From contig JAFWOX010000124.1 of the NCBI GenBank assembly GCA_017545325.1, positions 1-64,000 of the forward strand: a stretch of 64,000 nt of DNA, written 5' to 3'. Below, piece after piece: positions 58,317 to 64,000 of this stretch (positions within the stretch are counted from its first letter, which is position 1; every line of letters starts with the position of its first letter). Origin of the DNA: Oscillospiraceae bacterium (GTDB lineage Bacteria; Bacillota_A; Clostridia; Oscillospirales; Oscillospiraceae). A program made the position numbers and the translations under genes. Below the pieces are notes generated by a model. The model saw only the letters and a program-made list of their open reading frames with translations. It was not told the DNA's origin and made no database searches.

Positions 58317-59570
58317 ATGATACAGATTTCAGAGAGCGCCAGGATGCTGCCCGTAAGAAGGACCTGTGATGTTTTGGTGGCAGGCGGAGGTATCGCCGGG
58401 ATTGCCGCAGCCCTGGCAGCAGCCAGAGGCGGAAAAAAGGTCTTGCTTCTGGAACGGGAGTTTGCCCTTGGAGGCATGGCTACTCTCGGACTGGTGACCA
58501 TCTACCTCCCCCTCTGCGACGGAGCGGGACACCAGCTGGTATACGGGATTGGAGAGGAGCTGCTGAAGCTCTCAATCGCCCACGGAGCGGAGGCCAACTA
58601 CCCCTCGGCTTGGCTGGACGGCAACGATCCGGACGCCAGAGCGAAGCAAAGATACCTGACCCAGTTCAACCCCCATCTGTTTGCCATGCGGGCAGAACAG
58701 CTCCTGCTGAACGCCGGCGTTGAACTGCTCTTCGGGACAATTGCCTGTTCCGTGCGGATGGAGGAAGGCTGTATCACCCACGTGGTTGTGGAGAACAAAT
58801 CCGGACGAAGCGCAATCCAGGTCGGCTCCGTCATTGACGCCACCGGAGACGCGGATATCTGCGCTCTGGCCGGAGCCCCCACTGCGCTCCATGAGGGCGG
58901 GAACGGGCTGGCAGGCTGGTACTATTACCAGAAGGGCAGCCAAGTGAGGCTGAAGATGTTCGGGCTGGCGGATGTGGTGCCGCCCAAGGCGCAGGATAAG
59001 CCGCTAAGGCCGGATCCCAATACCAATTACCAGGCGGCAATGGTCGGCAGCCTGAGCCGGGCTTTCCGTTTTTCCGGCGTGGACGGGGCGGAATTGAGTG
59101 ACAGTGTGGTTCGGGTACATCAAAAAATGTATGAGGACATCATGCAGAATCACGCGGAGGATGAAACCTATCTGCCGGTAACCATGTCCACCATCCCGCT
59201 TGTTCGTATGTCCCGGCGTCTTTGCGGCGCATACACCCTGGATGACAGCGAGGAGCGCGTCTCCTTCCCGGACAGCATCGGCATGACCGGAGACTGGCGC
59301 AAACGCGGCCCCGCTTATGAGCTCCCCTATCGGACCCTGTTCTGTCCAGAGATCCCCAATCTGCTTGCCGCCGGGCGGGATATCTCTGTCACAGACCGCA
59401 TGTGGGATATCACCCGGGTCATCCCGGGCTGTGCTGTGACCGGCGAAGCGGCCGGAACGGCGGCTGCTCTGGGGACCGATTTTCCCGCATTAAACGTAGG
59501 CTTTCTGCAGCAGACGCTGAAGAAAAACGGCGTGCGCCTGCATCTGGACGAGGTACTCCCGGAGAGGTAA
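58317..59570 (+). CDS. FAD-dependent oxidoreductase
   Basis: Protein of 417 residues of the FAD_oxidored (GIDA-like/HdrA-like) family. FAD motif VLVAGGGIAGIAAALAAARGG at about 20-40, then ATGDADICALAGAP and the C-terminal LLAAGRDISVTDRMWDITRVIPGCAVTGEAAG, which closes the FAD site. Such proteins accompany sugar or acid catabolic genes with unknown substrates. ATG 58317 follows GAAAGG. Divergent from URO-D gene 2 and convergent with the QueG-like gene. Confidence 0.87.
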   Translation: MIQISESARMLPVRRTCDVLVAGGGIAGIAAALAAARGGKKVLLLEREFALGGMATLGLVTIYLPLCDGAGHQLVYGIGEELLKLSIAHGAEANYPSAWLDGNDPDARAKQRYLTQFNPHLFAMRAEQLLLNAGVELLFGTIACSVRMEEGCITHVVVENKSGRSAIQVGSVIDATGDADICALAGAPTALHEGGNGLAGWYYYQKGSQVRLKMFGLADVVPPKAQDKPLRPDPNTNYQAAMVGSLSRAFRFSGVDGAELSDSVVRVHQKMYEDIMQNHAEDETYLPVTMSTIPLVRMSRRLCGAYTLDDSEERVSFPDSIGMTGDWRKRGPAYELPYRTLFCPEIPNLLAAGRDISVTDRMWDITRVIPGCAVTGEAAGTAAALGTDFPALNVGFLQQTLKKNGVRLHLDEVLPER

Positions 59571-59593
59571 GCCGCAAAGAGCCCGAAAAGCAA

Positions 59594-59625
59594 AACCGAG
59601 GAGGCTGATCAAGGTCTCCTCGGTT
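59594..59625 (+). terminator. Terminator between the FAD oxidoreductase and QueG-like genes
   Basis: Perfect 10-bp stem AACCGAGGAG / CTCCTCGGTT with a 12-base loop. T-tract weak (GTATTG). Convergent position. Confidence 0.65.
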
Positions 59626-59643
59626 GTATTGTGAAACGGGCCA

Positions 59644-60573
59644 TTATGCCATGGACCTTCGCTGACAGGGAATAGCGGACTGACACTTTCCGCATCCATA
59701 CCTGGGGGAGTGATCGACGGAGACCTTTCTCACATATGTGCCGCATTTTCCCTTGTCCTTGCTGCAATCCGTACGGATGGCTTTTGCCGGGCATCGGGTT
59801 ATGCAGGCGCCGCACCTGCTGCAGTACCCGAGATAATCCTGATAATCCTTCTTATCCGGTTCACAGGGCCAGTCCGTCACTACGCTGATCAGCCTGCCCG
59901 CGCTTCCTGCACGGGTAATCAGGCAGGTGCTCAGGCCGAAAGTCCCCAGTCCCGCAACATATCCCACATGTCTTTCCGACCAGTTTGACGTCAACGTATG
60001 TTTATCTTCCGCGTCTTTTTCCGCGATCGTGATCAATTGGAATCTGCTGTCCGCCTGAGGGACGACCGCCTGCCACCCTTCGTTCCGAAGCGCCTCCGCC
60101 ACAGCGAGGCCAGTGGCCAACAGGTGATTCTGCCCGTCCACCCGGGTGAACATCCATTCCATGGATGGGAGCAGCGGATCCTCCAAATTGGATTCCAGGA
60201 CCCGGTCAGAATAGGGCAGGAAAATAGAGATCACGCTTTTGGCTTCAGGAAGAAAATCCGTCGGAAGAAGATGATAGGATCCTACCACATCTTCCCTCTG
60301 CAGCTCCAGAAAGCCCGGATCATCGGCTGCTCCGACGGAAAAAATGGGATCTCCGAAGAAGCGCAGACCGATATACTTGTCCTCTTTATCCTTGTTATAG
60401 ATCATCGGATCGAAATCCGCTTTTCCGAAATAGTTATTCTTGCGGAATCCGTTGGAATCCTCCTGCCGGAGCTGTCTTTGGGCCTCCTCTTCCGTGATCC
60501 GCGGCTGCAGATAATTGGTGGGGGATTCCTGCGATAATGCGCTGATGATTCTCTGCAGGTCTTTCCGGTTCAA
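59644..60573 (-). CDS. QueG-like 4Fe-4S double-cluster protein
   Basis: Protein of 309 residues related to epoxyqueuosine reductase and reductive dehalogenases. SERHVGYVAGLGTFGLSTCLIT is the conserved segment before the clusters, followed by CSRCGACITRCPAKAI and CGKCQSAIPC. QueG uses cobalamin and two [4Fe-4S] clusters; whether this protein binds cobalamin is not visible. The start is TTG 60573 with GGAG nine bases upstream; the longer in-frame reading has no site and a non-conserved N-terminus. The gene lies among URO-D and AcnX genes rather than tRNA-modification genes, so a role in corrinoid chemistry is as likely as queuosine synthesis. Confidence 0.78.
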   Translation of the reverse strand: MNRKDLQRIISALSQESPTNYLQPRITEEEAQRQLRQEDSNGFRKNNYFGKADFDPMIYNKDKEDKYIGLRFFGDPIFSVGAADDPGFLELQREDVVGSYHLLPTDFLPEAKSVISIFLPYSDRVLESNLEDPLLPSMEWMFTRVDGQNHLLATGLAVAEALRNEGWQAVVPQADSRFQLITIAEKDAEDKHTLTSNWSERHVGYVAGLGTFGLSTCLITRAGSAGRLISVVTDWPCEPDKKDYQDYLGYCSRCGACITRCPAKAIRTDCSKDKGKCGTYVRKVSVDHSPRYGCGKCQSAIPCQRRSMA

Positions 60574-60749
60574 AATTCTTCTCTCCTTTCCACATAATAT
60601 GCCGGAACTGTCCGTTCTTTCATCCGGAGTAGTCTTGTCCGGCAGCATGGGGCAATCTGCAGGAGTATCCATGGATCCAATCGCGACTCCGCCGAAAGGC
60701 CGCATACGAGGCGGGAAGGGGCTCCCCCTTCCCGCCAAACCTGCCGGTA

Positions 60750-61151
60750 TCAGTCCTTCTTTGTGACTTCAATATAGCCCTCATCTGCATTGACCAGAAC
60801 CATATCTCCGGTCTCGATCACCGTCATGGGATCGATCTCGAAATTCGTCATGCTGGGCACGTGGGACTGAAGCGTACACAATACGTTCAATGCGCTGAAC
60901 TGGGTATGAATGAATGCCGCAGGTTTTGCGCCAAGCCCGTATGCCATAAATCCGCCTGAGCCTCGGGGAGAGGGGAAAACCAGGACCTTTCCCGTATAGG
61001 GAACCTTGAACAGGGGATGGCCTCGCTCCACGGTATAACCGCCCCGGGAATTGACATTTGTAAAGCCTTGCATCGGCGCTGGGGAAACCAACGCTTCAGC
61101 TTCCACGACGCCGGGCCACATGACCTGACCCTTGATGCGGATCTTTCTCAT
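60750..61151 (-). CDS. Aconitase X small (swivel) subunit
   Basis: Protein of 133 residues, DUF126/AcnX swivel domain: EAEALVSPAPMQGF followed by GKVLVFPSPRGSGGF and ALNVLCTLQSHVPSMTNFEI. With the large subunit it forms the two-gene type of aconitase X, a dehydratase. Known members act on cis-3-hydroxy-proline or phosphomevalonate. Three bases after the large-subunit stop. Confidence 0.85.
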   Translation of the reverse strand: MRKIRIKGQVMWPGVVEAEALVSPAPMQGFTNVNSRGGYTVERGHPLFKVPYTGKVLVFPSPRGSGGFMAYGLGAKPAAFIHTQFSALNVLCTLQSHVPSMTNFEIDPMTVIETGDMVLVNADEGYIEVTKKD

Positions 61152-61154
61152 GCC

Positions 61155-62465
61155 TTACCTCCATTCTCCGTGCCAGAATCCGGTGAGCGCTGCGTCAATG
61201 CACTCCTCCGTAGTTCCGTAGCATACCTGCAGCTGCTTGTCCTCATCTGGATAGCAGCCTGTCACATAATTCGCCTGCTTTGCGGTATCCACTGCGATGC
61301 ATTCGACTCCCTCCGGCACGCCGCCCATGGCTGCCAGACAGGCGCCGGACATCAGCGTGGCTCCCGCATCGGCAAAGATTTTCACATAGCCCTGCTCCAA
61401 CGCGGCGGTATACAGCCAGGGCGCTGTCATGATCCACATGGGGATCACGCACTTTTTCCCCTCCAGCTTCCGTGCCAGCTTCATCAGGTCCACCATGTTC
61501 AGGTGAGGACAGCCCAGATAGACCAGGTCAACTTTGTCGGTTTTGTGGGCATTCAGGTAATCGTAGGCTCTCTTCAGTTCCGTTTCACCCACCAGCGTTT
61601 CCCAGGCAGGTTTCTTCCCGCCGAAGGCATACTCCAGCGTCGGCGCCTCGGGCGTGGAACCGGGAATATGGTACATGGGAACACCGCCGCCGGTGTGGAT
61701 AGCGGAGTTCAGCTTCTGGTACTGCGTCGTGGTGGGTCTCGCCGTGCCCGTCAGCACAGGGATCTCACACTGTACCGCAGCTCCTACCGCATAGCCGAAA
61801 ACATCCCATTCCATATCCGTATGGATAAGGCGGTCTGTTTTCACCAGCACGGTTCCCCAGCGGTTCTCCGTAATATGCATACCATAATAAGGAGCTTTCC
61901 CCAGGTAGCAGGTGGCAAAGGACCCGTCGAAATTCGTTCGTGCACCCAGGACCGCGTTGCAGTAAGGGATCTGACTGCTCTCAAACCAGCTGCAGTGCTG
62001 CCCGATGCTGGGCCAATAGGTCATGGTCAGGTAATTTGCGCAGGAACAGGAGGTCATGAGGCCCATTTTCTTCAGCGCCTTGAATTCCCGCTCATGAAGC
62101 GCGCGCTTGTGGTACTCCGGATCATCGTGTCTGCTTTCCTTGCGGCCATAAGCGCAGATATTGCAGCTCTCCCAGCCGTGCAAGGCCGTGAACTCCGGCG
62201 CCGGGGCTTTGTTGGCATAGGAGGGGATGGCAAACGTCTCTCCGGCGGCGGCAATCTCCTCCAAATCCTCTACCGTGATGCCATAATAACTGGAAAGGCT
62301 GAGACCTGGGCTATGGAAATCGCCGGTGCCATCCAGATCCACAAGACACTCGGCTCCGGAGATCCGGCAAGCCTCCAGCAAATACTCCATGCATACCCGG
62401 GCAACCTTTCCCCGTTCTCCCTGAAGGATGCGCTTTTCATCGTCTGTCAGTCTGACCTCAATCAT
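61155..62465 (-). CDS. Aconitase X catalytic (large) subunit
   Basis: Protein of 436 residues, DUF521/AcnX. Conserved Cys-containing segments include CNAVLGARTNFDGS, YLGCPHLNMVDL and TDRLIHTDMEWDVFGYAVGAA, supporting an iron-sulfur-dependent dehydratase. Biochemically known substrates are cis-3-hydroxy-L-proline and mevalonate 5-phosphate; Clostridia rarely use mevalonate, so a hydroxy-amino acid or an unknown acid is more likely. ATG 62465 has AAAGGAGG. Confidence 0.87.
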   Translation of the reverse strand: MIEVRLTDDEKRILQGERGKVARVCMEYLLEACRISGAECLVDLDGTGDFHSPGLSLSSYYGITVEDLEEIAAAGETFAIPSYANKAPAPEFTALHGWESCNICAYGRKESRHDDPEYHKRALHEREFKALKKMGLMTSCSCANYLTMTYWPSIGQHCSWFESSQIPYCNAVLGARTNFDGSFATCYLGKAPYYGMHITENRWGTVLVKTDRLIHTDMEWDVFGYAVGAAVQCEIPVLTGTARPTTTQYQKLNSAIHTGGGVPMYHIPGSTPEAPTLEYAFGGKKPAWETLVGETELKRAYDYLNAHKTDKVDLVYLGCPHLNMVDLMKLARKLEGKKCVIPMWIMTAPWLYTAALEQGYVKIFADAGATLMSGACLAAMGGVPEGVECIAVDTAKQANYVTGCYPDEDKQLQVCYGTTEECIDAALTGFWHGEWR

Positions 62466-62526
62466 GAAAATCCTCCTTTGCTCTCGAGTGTTCCAATCAT
62501 ATCTCTTGGCATTCAGATTTAATTTT

Positions 62527-62555
62527 ATTTTGCGCGCATGAAAGAGGATTGTCAA
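62527..62555 (-). promoter_or_regulatory. Promoter of the aconitase X genes
   Basis: On the minus strand TTGACA (62555-62550), 17-bp spacer, CAAAAT (62532-62527). Confidence 0.6.
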
Positions 62556-62685
62556 ATGCCTTTAACGCCTCTGGTATGACGTTCACAGCATGGCAAAGCC
62601 GCATTGGGAAACCCTCGAAAAATGCAGAGGACGCCATATCAAGACCGAGCTGCTTTTCTTGCGTTCTTTGCCCTGCGAAGCAAAT

Positions 62686-62738
62686 ACCGGAGAAGGCGGC
62701 CCGTTTCCATGATCAGGAAACGAAGCCGTCTCTCCGGT
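62686..62738 (-). terminator. Long hairpin after nagB
   Basis: ACCGGAGA (62686-62693) / TCTCCGGT (62731-62738) with inner GTTTCC / GGAAAC pairing. Poor T-tract on the minus strand. Probable end of the nagB transcript. Confidence 0.55.
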
Positions 62739-62760
62739 CTATTCGGGCTAAAGCAGCGTT

Positions 62761-63564
62761 TTACAGTCTTTCCTTCCCCTCGATATCCAGGAAGTATTTA
62801 TAGGTGTCCACGGTGAGCTCGCCGCAGGCGGCCTCGTCGCAGGCGATGATGGCGCCGTTATGCAGCTGCAGGGCGGAGCAGGTCCATTTGTGGCTCACGC
62901 CGCCCTCAACGGTGGCGGCCAGCGCCCGGGCCTTATTATGCCCGTTGATGAGGATCAGCACCTCTTTGGAATCCGTCACGGTCCCCACCCCCACGGACAG
63001 GGCCTGGGCGGGCACCTTCTCCGGGTCGCCGCCGAAGAAGCGGGAATTGACGATGCGGGTATCCGTGGTGAGGTTCCGCACGCCGGTGCGGGAGGCCAGG
63101 CTGGTATAGGGCTCATTGAAGGCGATATGCCCGTCCACGCCGATGCCGCCCATGAACAGGTCGATGCCGCCATAGGAGGCGATCTTTTCCTCGTACCGCC
63201 GGCACTCCCCCTCCGGATCTTCGGTCATGCCGTTGAGGATATTGATATTCTCCGGCTTCATGTCCGTCAGATGATCGAAGAAGTTCTCATGCATGAAGTA
63301 CCAGTAGGACTGGTCGTGCTCATGGGGCAGACCCAGGTACTCATCCATATTGAAGGTGACCACGTTGGCAAAGGACAGCTCCCCCGCCCGGTTCATCCGG
63401 GCCAGCTCCTTGTACACCCCGATGGGGCTGGAGCCGGTGGGCAGACCCAGGACGAAGGGACGCCCCTTCTCCGGTCCGGCATTGTGGGCATTGATCTTCC
63501 CGGCGATATATCGAGCGGCCCAGAGGCTCATTTTTTCGTAGTTTTCCTGAATGACCACGCGCAT
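62761..63564 (-). CDS. nagB: Glucosamine-6-phosphate deaminase
   Basis: Protein of 267 residues that converts glucosamine 6-phosphate to fructose 6-phosphate and ammonia. [18 protein letters not shown] and [16 protein letters not shown] are the family signatures with catalytic Asp/His. ATG 63564 ([13 protein letters not shown]) matches the conserved start, with AAAGGGG upstream; two more in-frame ATGs precede it. Monocistronic, own promoter. Confidence 0.96.
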   Translation of the reverse strand: MRVVIQENYEKMSLWAARYIAGKINAHNAGPEKGRPFVLGLPTGSSPIGVYKELARMNRAGELSFANVVTFNMDEYLGLPHEHDQSYWYFMHENFFDHLTDMKPENINILNGMTEDPEGECRRYEEKIASYGGIDLFMGGIGVDGHIAFNEPYTSLASRTGVRNLTTDTRIVNSRFFGGDPEKVPAQALSVGVGTVTDSKEVLILINGHNKARALAATVEGGVSHKWTCSALQLHNGAIIACDEAACGELTVDTYKYFLDIEGKERL

Positions 63565-63597
63565 GGCTGACATCCCCTTTGATTTCAAGATGGACAC

Positions 63598-63627
63598 AGT
63601 TTACCCCATGAAACGGACATTCGTCAA
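63598..63627 (-). promoter_or_regulatory. Promoter of nagB
   Basis: On the minus strand TTGACG (63627-63622), 18-bp spacer, TAAACT (63603-63598). Confidence 0.75.
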
Positions 63628-63677
63628 CGGGTCCTTTGCCGTTTCCTGTCTTCGGACGGCCTTCCTGCCCGCCGGTC

Positions 63678-63706
63678 TTGCTCCGCGGCCGGCACGAGGA
63701 TATAAT
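63678..63706 (+). promoter_or_regulatory. Promoter of the ABM-domain gene
   Basis: TTGCTC (63678-63683), 17-bp spacer, TATAAT (63701-63706). Confidence 0.72.
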
Positions 63707-63755
63707 GGCAGAAAACCGGCGGGCCGTCCGCACGGCCCGGGACAGGGAGGAAAAC

Positions 63756-64000
63756 ATGCTGGTATTTCACGTCACGTTCAAATGCAGACCGGGAACGCGG
63801 GAAGCCTTTCTGGAAAAGCTCACGGAAGAGGGGATCGTCGCCGCCTGCCGCGGCGAAGAAGGGAATCTCGGGTACGATTATTTCTTCTCTGCGGAAAATG
63901 GCTGCGATCTGCTCCTGATCGAAAAATGGAGGGATTTCGACGCCCTGGCCGGGCATGCCCGGCAGCCGCACATGGCCAGGATGGACGAGATCAAGGCGGA
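63756..64000 (+). CDS. ABM-domain (YgiN-like) protein, cut by the window edge
   Basis: From ATG 63756, with GGGAGG upstream, the frame stays open to the end of the window (about 81 residues seen). The reading MLVFHVTFKCRPGTREAFLEKL, then LGYDYFFS, LLLIEKWRD and HARQPHMARM, is the ferredoxin-like antibiotic-biosynthesis-monooxygenase fold of about 95-100 residues. The stop is just beyond 64000. Members are small quinol or polyketide monooxygenases or simply dimeric binding proteins. Confidence 0.85.
   Translation, partial: MLVFHVTFKCRPGTREAFLEKLTEEGIVAACRGEEGNLGYDYFFSAENGCDLLLIEKWRDFDALAGHARQPHMARMDEIKA

Overview
The window is a high-GC chromosomal segment of a Gram-positive anaerobe, most likely a gut-type Clostridia (Oscillospirales/Christensenellales-like). 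This placement is inferred from gene content: type III glutamine synthetase, an archaeal-type split glutamate synthase, ferredoxin-like modules, DapL-type lysine synthesis, FabK-type fatty acid synthesis, a glycyl-radical activase and URO-D-type corrinoid methyltransferase homologues. Promoters are mostly textbook sigma-A type with 17-bp spacers. No CRISPR array, rRNA, prophage or intact insertion sequence was seen.

Layout. 1-3.4 kb: tRNA-Tyr, a SWIM zinc-finger protein, and an MNT/HEPN toxin-antitoxin pair whose HEPN toxin is frameshifted. 3.4-26.5 kb: a nitrogen/glutamine hub. On the minus strand glnN (GSIII), an Amt-PII fusion, purC, purF, asnB, purA and purB run in one direction; divergently, a split glutamate synthase operon continues into guaA, dapF and dapL; then come minus-strand pyrG, plus-strand glnA and an ANTAR regulator. 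Three promoters in this hub (glnN, glt operon, pyrG) are each followed at once by a leader that can fold either into an intrinsic terminator or into a 5' hexaloop hairpin of the AxxGxx type recognised by ANTAR proteins. The ANTAR gene therefore looks like the antitermination regulator of the whole hub. 26.5-37.7 kb: a compact FASII/acetyl-CoA carboxylase operon (acpP, fabK, fabD, fabG, accB, fabZ, accC, accD, accA, two KAS genes, an AMP-forming acyl ligase) with no fabH. 37.7-43.9 kb: accessory genes (orphan glycyl-radical activase, lipoprotein, GNAT, UGSC-like protein, NAD-dependent epimerase) and a MITE-like repeat. 43.9-53.2 kb: a duplicated MoaF-like protein, a URO-D family protein and a complete Opp peptide transporter. 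53.5-62.5 kb: LysR regulator, orphan solute-binding lipoprotein, second URO-D protein, FAD oxidoreductase, QueG-like iron-sulfur protein and a two-subunit aconitase X. 62.7-64 kb: nagB and the start of an ABM-domain protein cut by the window edge.

Two copies of a 160-170 bp repeat, with three hairpins that covary between copies, sit directly after the stop codons of glnN and the MoaF-like gene. They look like a mobile or recurrent structured 3'-UTR element.
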